Under the pieces are notes generated by a model that had not been told where the DNA came from, did not search any database, and worked only from the letters and a program-made list of their open reading frames with translations. From Echinococcus granulosus (lineage: Eukaryota; Platyhelminthes; Cestoda; Cyclophyllidea; Taeniidae), in contig NW_020170385.1 of the NCBI RefSeq assembly GCF_000524195.1, positions 1,677,340 through 1,741,339 on the forward strand: a stretch of DNA of 64,000 nt. Reading direction: 5' to 3'. A program made the translations under genes and the position numbers. Of this stretch, positions 10,701 through 22,645 are shown in pieces. The number at the start of each line of letters is the position of its first letter. The first letter of the stretch is position 1.

Positions 10701-13700
10701 AGGATCTTCGGACCTTACCTGGATGTTATTACGCACGAGCGTATTAAAAACCAATTTTACTCACCAAGGTGAGTACCATTTTGTTGTGGTTAAAATTGCG
10801 GATATTTCCTTTACGCGCCGAACCTTGTATCCATATCACTTGTGCAAGCAATCAATTATGCCGAGACTTTATTGGTATCTCTTATTCACAGGACAGAAAA
10901 TTTTAATCACATAATTAATTTGAGGTTGACCACAAAGCCTATTATATCATGAATTTTATTTTAGGATAGCGAGCTATAGCTAAATAATGTGTGGTTGAGA
11001 GCTGCAAAATTGGTTAAGCAGAACTTTTTCAAAAAGGTAATGTTTATCGGGTTACCATTTTTCCTTCGCCTCGACTGAGGCAAGACTGAACTTGTACTGA
11101 ATGGATGAAGTTATGAATTTATGCATAGTTAAGTGTTTGTCATGCTACAGATGGGAATGTGGGTGGCAATATGGAACTCGCCCGTATTTTTCCAAATACA
11201 ATTGAACTTCCTCCTAAATAATTACCACTTTAATAAATCTGCAGAGTGAAATACATTAATGTTTTAACAGAACGCAAGAGACGAACGTAGAATCTACAGG
11301 GGAGCCAAGTTCGGACAGTGAAGAGGAAGATCAAGCACAAAATTTCCTTGTCAAAGATCCCAATGCTGAACTACCGCCTGAACACTGGCAAATCGGAAAG
11401 TTGGTTAAGTATATAAGAGTAAGAATGGTATGCAAAATGCCTTCACATAGTTCTTTGGGAAGTAATATTTTATACTATACATCACTAGGGTGGTAACCAA
11501 ACATCAACGACTATATCCTTGTGCGCTCTTTACGATATGCCGCTGAATACTGAGGTTTGTCAACTGGCTGTTCGTGATACTGGAGGTGTGGAGGTTTTAG
11601 TAAATCTCCTGGAAACCGATGAAGTTCGCTGTAAAGTTAGTTTCATCAAAATAAATAGAGGTATATTCGTAGTCCAAGTTGGATTAATAATTTATCTTTT
11701 CTCCAGCTTGGAGCTCTCAAAATCTTGAAAGAGATTTCACAAAATCCAGAGCTGCGAAGAGCCATCTCTGACCAGGGTGGCATCCCTCCGATGGTCGAGC
11801 TGCTGCGTTCACCGAATCGCGATCTTAAGTGCCTCAGCGCAGAAGCGATTTCTAATGTAGCTAAATTCGCACGAGCTCGACGTACTGTACGGCAACAAGG
11901 AGGCATCAAGAAACTGGCAAGCATCTTCGAGATAAAATGATAAGCAATGCAATTCTAGAGCTTGTAGCAGTGAAACCACTGTGGTAAACTATTGTTTAAA
12001 AACTGTGAAACAACACGTTTCTTGACATTATTCATCAGGTTCGAAATTCAAAGATTATAATATTTAAGAAATCTTACCAACATAAATTCAATTTCAGGAC
12101 AAAGATCATTCTCTAACTGCATGGCGGTCAAATAGCATTAGTGATTTGCTGTTTTGCCGACAGTGGTGCCCTCTTTTGAGGCTTGGAGCAAATAATTCAA
12201 GAATTTGATGTGGTAGGTGGCCTTGTTGGATGTAACCAACCACTGCGGGGACGTGAGGAGTCCGGAAGTAGAGCGTGACCTTGAGGTGGCTCGATGCGGC
12301 GCCCTCGCCCTCTGGTCCTGCTCCAGGTCTGCGCGGGCCAAGGCGGCCATGAAGAAGGCGGGTGTGATCTCACTCCTCGCCCGCCTCCTTAAGTCGCCCT
12401 ACGAGGCGCTCCTCATACCCACCGTCGGCATTCTTGAGGAGTGCGCCTCCGAGGTATTGGCTCTGTCCTCTCCAACATTTTTCCACCCTCTTCCTCATCC
12501 TCCGATCTTGCACTTTCCTTCTTCCTCCTCCCCAGCACTTTCCAATTCCTCAAGATTAAATGATTCCATACCCGTTGTGCATTGGTTCGATTATCAGTTC
12601 AAGAAATAATATAGCAACAGAGTTTAGTTCTTCGTCTCATAGAAAAACTACTTTATATTTATTTAGAAAAAATTAACTCTTTTGTGTACCATTGACACAT
12701 TGCATTTTAGTATCATTTAAGTCTTCGAAATTATTTTTTCATCCAAATGCATAATTTGTTAATTGCATCCTAGAATAAAATATCTCACGACCATTAAGAC
12801 AGAAATAATTTTGGAGTTCCTTAATGATTATCTCTAATTTCTTCAAACTTTACAAATAACCGCTAAATTAATTGACAGATTTTAAGGACACTTAGGATTA
12901 GGAATTATAACTTAATGGAATACCATAAACAATGCCCAAAATCTATTTTCTACTTCAGCATGATTATCGCGTCGCCATTCGCACGGAAGGGATGATCGAG
13001 GACCTTGTAGCCCACTTACGAGCTCAAAACGAGGAACTTCAGATGCACTGTGCGGCAACGATTTTTAAAGTGTGTCAGCCATGGGTTTGATATGTCGGAG
13101 TTGTAGATGATCTCACAAAGCTCTAAGCAGAAGTATTATTCAGCCACTGCTTAACTAATCATATCTCGGAGTTTTCTTCTCATTAAGTTTAACCGATTGG
13201 ATATCAACAGAGTTCTGATGGCTCTCTCTCTTTCACGCTCATTATTCGAATGCTGCACATTTGACTCGAAAAATGTTCTAATAGGCTTCCCGTGATTATG
13301 CTAAAAATTACTCCCTGAGATGAAGCAGAGTCTAGCTTATTTAATACTCAGCTTTGGTACCATTCCAATTTCATACTTGATCGTAGAATTATGCGTATCA
13401 TTCTAGTGTGCTGTCGAACAAGAAACACGCGATCTAGTTCGTCAATATGGCGGCTTGCCACCACTGATTGAACTGCTTTCGGTCAATGAAAATAAGGAAC
13501 TCCAGGCCGCTGCTACGGGAGCTATTTGGAAGTGTGCAGTTTCATTTGAAAACGCAAAGGAGCTTCAAAAGGGTGATGTTATTTCCAAGTTGGTTGCAAT
13601 TCTGATGCAGCAACCCGAAGAGGTGAGTGTAACTGTAGTTGTTAATGTCGCTTCAATGTTATACATCTGATAAAATATTTCATGCGACATAACGACGAGG

Positions 13701-16700
13701 ATTCATTAGATTCCACTTTAAGGGTCATAGGGCTCGCCAACTGCAAGAAAAATTAAAGGAAAAAAGTCATATTCGTGATATACGGCTGAGTTAACTTAAA
13801 AAGGTTGGTGTAGAAGTGAATGAAGAAAGTAAAGATGCTGACAGGTAAAATCAAAGGCTTCTGGCAATTTGAATGTTTCACATTCTTTTGCAGATGAAAA
13901 AATTCCTTTATGTTAAGTCGGTTTCCAAGCGTGTAAAATTGGTTTGGAGAACAGAAAAAGTAACATTGGGTTTCGTTTGAAATTGCACGTTTTGATCGTC
14001 CCTCTTACATTTATTTCACATTTCTGCAACATAGCAACAGAACTGGAACAAAATTAGCCATTAAAAGCAATTCTTATTTAATCCGAAAATTCAAGGTTGG
14101 GGTTTCAAGCAATGAAAATAAAATAAACGTTGAGATAACTTACCATTTTCTCTAAACGTGAAACTAAAGGCATCAAGAAACTTGCCAGGATCATGTATTC
14201 AGCATCCTTAGCTCAAAATAAAATCATGAAAATGGCACTGAAAGTCTGGTGATGAAATCCCGCTAACGAATAAGGAATAATGTTTTCTTAAATAATCAAC
14301 CTCTTCATGTGTTATATTTTATCTGAAGGGGATGCGTTTATTTTTCTCGTGTTGGTTAATTTGTTCATAAATGGTTTTCGTGTTGTACAGTTACCCTGGA
14401 CGATTGCTTTAACCAGAACCTCAAAATTGTAGGTACTGGTTAATGTCGTCGGGGCCTTGGGGGAGATGGCAACAAACAAGAATAACATCGCGCTCATCCG
14501 ACAAGCAAATGGTATACCACCTCTGATTGCACTGCTTACGGGTACCAACGAGGACCTCTTAATCAACACAACCCGTGCTCTTGGCCGTATAGCTGAAGAC
14601 CAGGAAAGTGTACCGTAAATTTTATTTCATTTATCAGAGCGGCAAATAAGTTTGCCGAATTAAGGAGGTTGCACAGCCTTTTAAAGGTCCTTTGGTAAAT
14701 GCACGTATTGGGATTTATGCTCAGCAGACCAATGAGAAAGAGAAATTTGTAAGACAAATCAGCAAGTTCCAGTATGGTGTCTAAAATTTGCTCAAAACAC
14801 TATACAAAAGCGTTTACAACATAAATAACCACATGATGAAGTCTGGCTTGTCCCTCCAATCAATTTACACTGAAGCTTGGATGATAGTTTTGTTGCTGAG
14901 ATCGGTTAATCTTCAATCGAAGCATTAGAGCACACATCCGGATTCACCTTAAATTTCACTTAGCTTCAAATTGTGGTACTTTGCATTCATTACGGCTTTA
15001 TTTGAACAACTTTTGTCAGGAGAAAGGATTGTACAGTATAGTTAGGCGTCAATTGCTTGCTATGGGATATTTTCAACAACAATGCCTCAGAGAATTGAAT
15101 TGAATTCATACGATTCCTACTGATTCTGCGATCATAGTAAAAGAAATGCTATTGCTGTATATTAATCAAATTGACAGTGGAAGCTGCTATAGTGGATGAG
15201 CCATTAATAAAATATGTAGCCCCAAAGGATTAAACGAGCCACACAATCGAAAGCATTTATTGAATTCACGAAAAAAAGTGGTGATAAGTATAAAACTAAA
15301 AAAACTCGTGCGTTGCGATTAAGACACTCAATTGTGTCTGATTCGAAAATACTGATATTGGATGCAGGTAACCCTTGACCTGTTTATAGATTACGCATGA
15401 GTTTATTGCTTGTAGGGTAATTGAAAAGAACGACGGCGTCCGTCTCTTGTGGTCTCTCATGAAAACTAATAATCCAAGTGTTCAAGCCAATGCAGCCTGG
15501 GCTCTGTGCCCCTGCATTGAAAACGCCATTGTAAGTGATTCAAAGTGGTTCGATTGATAATGCCTTGTGAATAAATGTGACAGCCACCCTTTGCCTACTA
15601 TAATTACTCAATATTTTTCCTGCAAACGGTAACATTGTTTTCTGGATGCAATAAATTACCGAGTTTGATAATTTTCCACAAATGGATACGTGATGAAGTT
15701 TGTAAAAGTGCAATGGTATCGGACTTGAACTTTAAACTTGGAGGATTAGTGTAGGCCAGTTGGAGGCTTCTACACAATCTCTACCGTATGGCACTTTCAA
15801 TAAGTATTTAGCTTTATTCTTTTAGTAATGGTAAATTCATGCATTGTAACTTGAAAACACACTTCGATAACCTTTATAGCACTAGCTAATGAGAGGCGTG
15901 TTCGACTGTTTTTACTTGAATTGCTTATTTGAAACTAGGTGTTCAAGTAACGCCATGAATCCACTACTCAACCTACAGTACAAAGTATCACGAGCAGTGT
16001 ATTTCATGCACAACGTATGATCCCATGCATTTCAGTAGCTCCTTTCATCATTTACAGTTTCCAAAAAATATACTTCCAGTAACTCGCAACCAATGCATCC
16101 GTCTTTTCATTCTTCTGCCCGTGTGTAATTGCCGGTGGTCCTTACTAGGATAAACAAAGATAACGAAATGGCAATTTTTTCCTAGCTCAGTGAATATATG
16201 CCAGTAATTAAGTTAACTTATTCTTCTCAGAAACAAGTATTTTAATGAAAGGTGCGTAAAAAAATCTTGATTAAATTGGTGCTCAAAGAAATCGCACCAT
16301 GTTGTTACTTTAGCGTCAACCCTCATAAAACTTGATAATGAATTAAACCTGACCTTTTATCCTAGCTTACGCAGGACGCGCAACATCATAGCACTTGTTT
16401 CTTTATATACACACTACAAAGTCTAAGGCATTTCACTGTCACAACACAATCATGCAGTCTGCATTCGGTAGGTACAAGTCCATGTTATTTTCTCAGAGGA
16501 TTTGTTCTCTTGAACTGACTGGTGAGACAAAAATCTCCCATTCACCTATCGAGATTGTTTTGGTTAGTTCTAGCATTTAACCTGAGTTTACATTATAAGA
16601 CCCAAACTCTGAATTGCTGGCTAAGGTCACCACAGTGACCACATTAGTACCAGAAACATGACTCCTAACTTCCCAATTTGAATAATTGCAGTAGTGTGAA

Positions 16701-19130
16701 CCCGTTTGTTACATGGCTGATAACTCCCCTGGCTTGAAATCCTGCGGCTTTACCGATTGGCAAGTGATTTTTGCCTATTAAATTGTGTAAGATGATACAA
16801 TAAAGGTGATGGCTTTATCTAACTTATTACACACGAATGCACGCAACTATAAACAGGAGATTTACGAAGCTCATCTTTTAGCAAAGTGGCATGAGTTCTT
16901 CCACGAGATCCCACTGCCGACGTCGAAATTCTAATCCGATTGACGATGAATTGTTTCAAGAGGCGTAGTGCAATTTTTCTATTAAGAGTTTGTTTACCTT
17001 CTGATTGAATAGGAAGGAGGTGAGATGGTTCGTTCCTTTGTGGGCGGTCTTGAACTCGTCATCAGTCTCCTGCGTTCACCTTCAATGGAGGTGCGAGCGG
17101 CGATCTGTGGCGTTATCTCGAAAATTGCTAAAGATGAGGAGAACCTTGCCGTAATCACTGACCACGGCGTTGTTTCTCTGCTCTCTGAACTATCCTATAC
17201 GGTTGGAGCATAGTAAACTAATGTTATTGAGGATGTTGGGAATCCTTATCTTTATCTGTAACATTTGTTTATCTTCTTAGTCTGCTTCTGAAGCAACTTC
17301 CAAAACATAAAATTTCTGCTATTCAATCCACGCTTTCACCAGTTTGAATCTGAGCTCATAGACATGGTAATAGTGACGTGTGTTGGTGCCAAAGTTTACA
17401 ATATGGTGTTTACTATAATTAAGTCAACTTACATTTGAATGTGAATGGTAGGGTAAAGCAAGAAGGGTATGTAATGATTTAAATGATAGGACATTAAGTG
17501 ATAAAAGAGTGATTTTCTTTGATACACGCCAGACAGAGGACTCAATTCGACGACCGCTGGCAGAGGCGGTGGCTCGGTGCTGTTGTTGGGCCACTAATCG
17601 TAGCGACTTCGGTAAGAACGGAGCCGTGGAACCTCTGGTGTGTTACCTCAAGTCCGAGGACCCCGCCGTCCAATGCGCCACTGCCAAGGCCCTCTACCAA
17701 CTTAGCAGGCACCCCGAGAATTGCGTTGTTATGCATGCTGCCGGTGCCGTAAAATACCTCGTCGATTTGGTCAGCTCTAATGTAAGCACAATAGACTCAC
17801 TCTCTTCCCTTCCATCGGTTTGCAAGCGTCTCCATTAAGTAAACATTACTGAAACCTTCTCGTATGAATAAATTAAAATCTGCAAGCACACGGTTAAATT
17901 TGCAGCGTTTGAGAACGCCAAAAACGTAGTAATTCACAAATGCTTCAATATTTTTTATTTCCGTTCGAGTTGTTCGGCTACAGTAACTGCTAAATAGGTA
18001 GGTCATGAACTGACAGATAAGCAACAATAAAATTGGACTCTAATTTATTTCAGGATTAACACTTAATTGAAATCGGATTTTACTGGAAAAAAATTTATCA
18101 CTCAAACAGAAGTGACAATATAGCATGGGTATATGAAACCCATCAAAACTCACATTTCTCAGTGTTCAATAATCGTCACGCTTTCTTAATACGGCTCGTA
18201 TTTTACTACTTACTACTTCACTCTATTTGGATATTATTTCTCCCACTGTTTGGTTATCCTAATTTTCTCTTTCGCTAAGAATACTATTTTTGATGATAGA
18301 CATTACTGAATTATTAGATCGGTGTTTGATTTTTCTTTAGCGATAACAAAGGTGGGGAATCATTTTGGATTTTAGAGTCTTTTATGCAAACAACAATTAA
18401 CATTGACCCAATGAGCACATTTATGGAGCTTCCGTTGATCTTACATTTCGTATCCGCCCCAACGATTGTTGTTTTAACGAAATGTGGCAAGTACTTAAGT
18501 AATTTGGTATTCGAATGATTGCTTTATTCAACACATTGCTGATTTACAGATTTCCTGGTTATTTGCAAATATATTGTCACTTTCCTTATCACAGAGCCTT
18601 CCGAACCATATTTGTCTTTGCATGTTTGGACAATTTTTAGAAAGGATCCGTAATATTCAGTTCCTACACATCTGAGCAGGTCATCAAATTTAATCACCTC
18701 ACTACGCTGGCTTCGAATGCTACGAAAATAAACTATTAGCAGTATTGATAAAATTGCTAGCAATTGCTGCTTATATTGTGCTCATCAAGGATATAATTGC
18801 TTATGGCATAGAAGGATCAGAATTTAATTCTATCCTCTCGCCTAGAATGAGGAGTTACAGGAGGCGGCGTCATCATGCATCGCCAACATTCGGCGCATCA
18901 CCCTGGCTCACGTGAAGGCGCAACAGGAGTGGCAAGCGCGGGAGACGCGGCAACAGTTCGTTCGCCACATGGAGGCTCAATTGCCTCGTCTCACTAGTCC
19001 CGGCCAGGCTTTCCCCCGGCCCCAGAACTTCTATGATCTCTCCCACGACAACAACTCTAAAAACGCCTTGAAGAGTCCTTCAAAGTCGTTGGGGACCTTT
19101 GGCGTCGATGAAGCCTTCCACTCCACCTAA
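7733..19130 (+). CDS. ODAD2: ODAD2 / ARMC4, armadillo-repeat outer dynein arm docking protein
   Basis: Ciliary axoneme protein needed to dock outer dynein arms. It is encoded by 19 exons: 7733-7956, 7986-8158, 8194-8307, 8345-8450, 8482-8588, 8858-8970, 9394-9833, 10362-10616, 11271-11418, 11489-11635, 11707-11916, 12217-12453, 12959-13069, 13407-13622, 14433-14614, 15416-15530, 17013-17201, 17533-17781 and 18846-19130. They total 3621 nt, or 1206 residues; human has 1044. The N-terminus [13 protein letters not shown], the [14 protein letters not shown] block and an acidic SSDSEEEDQ linker align with the family. From exon 9 armadillo repeats run to the end ([50 protein letters not shown]). 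The tail after [12 protein letters not shown] adds about 70 residues. Exon 11 probably ends at a GC donor. Introns 1-4 are only 29-37 nt. Confidence 0.96.
14168..14190 (+). repeat. Possible fragment copy of ODAD2 exon 11
   Basis: Intronic sequence contains GGCATCAAGAAACT, identical to the end of exon 11 at 11902-11915. Looser similarity extends past the exon into the AAATAAAATNAT-like sequence behind it. It may be a degenerate partial duplication. Confidence 0.3.
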
Positions 19131-21378
19131 ATTGGTGGTGGACGAATAAGTCTAATTGTATCTTATCACTCAAAGTTTTTGGTGATCTTGGCTGAAATGG
19201 CATCCGTTGTAAAACAGTGACTTGCTCTTCTTTAAGAAAGCTGTTTGTGGATGAAGGTTTAAATACTTATCCTTCATTTTAGTAACTCGACGCCGCAAAT
19301 TGTTTATTTTGGTCTAAAATCTAATTCTACAGGAGTTTACATTTTAAGCAGTAGGGAAATTTATAGAACCTGGGGGTTTTGAAAAACTTAGGGAAAAAAA
19401 ATGGAAAAATCATCGTCTCTAAAATTATTTTCGGAGGAGTGCACATTTTATAATTGCAGCGTCCCCCAGTCCTCACTGTAGTCGCAATAAGCCATGACAT
19501 TATGGAAGGGGACATGTTAGTAGCGTGCGGAGGAGTCGGGAGGCTGCTGATAAAGCCCACAAAGATGGCAGCGGAGCGGAGATACAACCTGCAGACTCAG
19601 GTGCCACGTAGTTAAACCAAATATCAAATCACCACTCCAATGTAAGAGTGCTTAAGTAATTTGGAATTATTTGCGCAATACGGAACCTGATTACACGCGC
19701 ATACATATTTAATGCATCAAAGTCGATAAAGTAATGTACTATTTTCACACGATGACACCGAAAGATATGCATAATGGAGCGCTCGTCTAAGTTAACGCAA
19801 CAATCTTCTGAATGGTTTTAATGAAAATTTGGATTTTCAATCACAGATACGGTGATTTCCAGATTCTCGTGGGAATGAGATTAGGAGAAGTTACTATAAT
19901 GCTCTCCCCCATTTTCAATGCGCAATGAGAACATAAAAAAAAGGAGGGTCATGGTTCGTTTCCACTGAATTTTCGTCGCTTTCTACAAACCACTCAATCA
20001 CAATACTACATTGAAGCCTTGCTTAAATAACAACAGACTAAGCCAATAAATGCCTGGGGTTGATGGCCAGCCATGCCAAAAACATTTCAAAGCCAATCAT
20101 AGTAAATGGTATGGGAAAACTCACAGCAGCTCTAATTCGAATGTACCGTACGATGCATATCTCTTATTTGCTTGCAAGCGTTACATTACAACGGCGCCAT
20201 TCTGTAGTATCTGAGGTGCCTGAAAGCACACCAGCTCACGTTTTAGTTATCCTCTAGATAAGGGAATAAATAATTTGTCATGTCAAAGAATTATATCTTT
20301 GATAGTATAAGTCATTTTAATAAAACATTCCAGTATATTTCTTTTGGGAATTTGAGTACATTTGGCAGTACCAGATATGAGTTGCCCAGATAAACATTGA
20401 GGGAATATCAGGGAAGACTCTTATTTAAAAATTGCTTAATTAAAATTACAATAAAAAAATTTCCGCGTGTACTAGAGGACTTCAAGATTGTTCTCAAAAG
20501 TACCGCTTCTTCAACACTACGCTTGCTAGATACAACACCACTGAATTCTTCAATTCCTATTAAACGTTCTCGTTACCGGCGAAGACTGGTTGATGCCATA
20601 ATAAATCGCCATGAGTTCTACAGCACCTTACGAGGTATTTGTTAATGTGTGGAAGCATGTTCGTTAGGGTCCGCCATATCTTGTATCAATTTGACATTTG
20701 ATTCACACATTAATCATTTGCTCAATGGCCCTGTTGTATTCATTTGGACCTGTCACCTATAATAAAGATGCGGCTATATTTTATACCTAATGGCAGACGG
20801 ACAAATGAAACTCCCTGTTCTTGCTCTTCTATAGCATTTCTTATCTTTAAATAAGCGCTTTCAGAAAAAATTCTAAAATGATTCTTAAGATGATACAATT
20901 TCTGCCTGCTCGCAGTATAATACTCGGACTGATTATGGTAAATCTAGTCAAATATTACATAATCAAAACATCCACTTGCGTAAACTCAGGAGTACCGATC
21001 CATTGGAATAAAATTAATGAATTCTAATGTAATCGGGCTTTTTTGCCGTTTATATCCACGATGAAATACTTTATTATTTCTAATCAACTTATTTATCTCC
21101 CTAGTACTTTTCGGTCTTTTAATTGATACGGGTGAACCTGAAAAACCTCATTTATTTATTTAGATGAATGTACGGACTGCGTACTATAAGTATACAGCAT
21201 AGTCCAATTGACGAATAATTAGGAGGTGCAGGTTGCCCGGATTTCGCGATCCACCAATAGTTTTGATTCTACCAATGCAATAGTTGGCCTCACCATTGGC
21301 TCAATCCCCGTCCAGTGGAAATTGGGGTAACGCTGCTGTGTGAGAGCAGTTTACCCAAGGCATTATTTCCGCTTGCAG
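19131..21378. other. Intergenic, no gene recognised
   Basis: AT-rich sequence between ODAD2 and the P2X gene on the same strand. Only short unconvincing frames occur, the longest at 20397-20645. I saw no conserved motif or repeat copy. Confidence 0.5.
21377..21378 (+). promoter_or_regulatory. 3' splice acceptor 4 nt before the P2X start codon
   Basis: CCGCTTGCAG ends 4 nt upstream of the initiator ATG, with a pyrimidine-rich run before it. It is either the end of a 5'-UTR intron or a spliced-leader trans-splice site. Confidence 0.55.
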
Positions 21379-21382
21379 ATTC

Positions 21383-22645
21383 ATGGGTGTGAGAGCAAAG
21401 GCCTTCTGGAAGGCCTTTTCCACGAACCTCTTTGACTATGAAACACAAAAGGTTGTGCAGATTAATTCATTCAAAATCGGCTTTACCTACCGTCTGATAC
21501 AACTCGGGATTGTGCTCTACGTTGTGTTCTGGGTGATGTATTATGAGAAGGGCTACCAAGCCTTCGACGAAGCTGTTAGTGGTGTTACGGCTAAACTCAA
21601 AGGCATTGCTTTCTCTAATCGCACAAAGAGCAATATTGGGGCAATAGTCTGGGATGCCGCTGACTACGTCATTCCGCCTCAACAGCGCTCTGCATTTTTC
21701 GTGATGACGAATCTTGTTACAACTTCAGGGCAAACACTAGGCACTTGTGAAGAGTCCCACGATGTTGCCGGCAACGACTGTAAGTCGGATAAAGACTGCG
21801 AGGCTGGTTGTATTGTGATGGTAGGCAGTGGAGTCCAGACTGGAATATGTGTCCCATCAACACGTAAGGCCAACTTAAGCGTCTGTGAAATCTATGGGTG
21901 GTGCCCCACCGAACACGATGTTCTTCCAAATGATTTCATAGTAGCCAATGCCCCCAATTTTACTGTGATGCTTAAAAATAGCATAGAATTTCCACAATAC
22001 CATGTAAAACGACTCAATATTTTAGGCTGGATGGATAAACACTTCCTATCCACTTGTCGATACAACCCGAACAACGAAAAATTGAAGTATTGTCCCATTT
22101 TTCGTCTTGCGGATATAATGGAGTACACAGAGGCGGAAAATAAACAAATATGGAACAAAGGAGGCATGGTATCAATTCACATTGAGTGGAACTGCAATCT
22201 GGACTACAACGAGGAGCAGTGCCTGCCGAAGTACATATTCCGTCGGTTAGACGATTTTGACAACCCTGTGGGAAAAGGATGGAATTTCCGATTTAGTCAT
22301 CACTATATGGAAGGTAACGTGCGAAAGCGAAATCTCATAAAAGCCTATGGAATACAATTTTTCATCACAGTCTACGGTAAGGGTGGAAAGTTCCATTTGC
22401 TCACATTTTCCATGAATCTTGGGTCGGGGCTTGCTCTCCTCGGTATTGCGACCGTACTATGCGATACAATCGTTTTGAAGATAACCAGGAAACGTGAAGT
22501 TTACCGAAGTGCAAGGATCGATCTTGTGGCACAGATGCAAAGGAAACAAAAGAAGGCCCATAATCCTCGGATCAGGATCCGACTAAACAGGGGCAGAACA
22601 CTACGGCATGAAAGCAGCTTTCCCGTGGTCAGCTCCTCAACATAG
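21383..22645 (+). CDS. P2X receptor, ATP-gated cation channel (intronless)
   Basis: Trimeric ATP-gated plasma-membrane channel with two membrane segments, 420 residues in a single open exon. Visible features in order: N-terminal DYETQK with the conserved TxK site; TM1 around residues 33-52; the VTAKLKG lysine pair of the ATP site; WDAADYVIPPQ; FVMTN; a cysteine-rich head; CPIFRL; WNCNLDYNEEQCLP; the GWNFRF site; NLIKAYGIQF with the third ATP-site lysine; and TM2 MNLGSGLALLGIATVLCDTIVL. The C-terminal trafficking motif is Y-x-x-x-R rather than the usual Y-x-x-x-K. The ectodomain shows an extra Cys (DCEAGC) beyond the usual ten. It most resembles P2X4-type sequences. A complete lack of introns is unusual here, where every other recognised gene has several exons. 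Confidence 0.97.
   Translation: MGVRAKAFWKAFSTNLFDYETQKVVQINSFKIGFTYRLIQLGIVLYVVFWVMYYEKGYQAFDEAVSGVTAKLKGIAFSNRTKSNIGAIVWDAADYVIPPQQRSAFFVMTNLVTTSGQTLGTCEESHDVAGNDCKSDKDCEAGCIVMVGSGVQTGICVPSTRKANLSVCEIYGWCPTEHDVLPNDFIVANAPNFTVMLKNSIEFPQYHVKRLNILGWMDKHFLSTCRYNPNNEKLKYCPIFRLADIMEYTEAENKQIWNKGGMVSIHIEWNCNLDYNEEQCLPKYIFRRLDDFDNPVGKGWNFRFSHHYMEGNVRKRNLIKAYGIQFFITVYGKGGKFHLLTFSMNLGSGLALLGIATVLCDTIVLKITRKREVYRSARIDLVAQMQRKQKKAHNPRIRIRLNRGRTLRHESSFPVVSSST

Noticed and set aside
20397..20645. 82-codon frame between ODAD2 and P2X
   Set aside because: Basic, low-complexity translation with no motif and no splice context.
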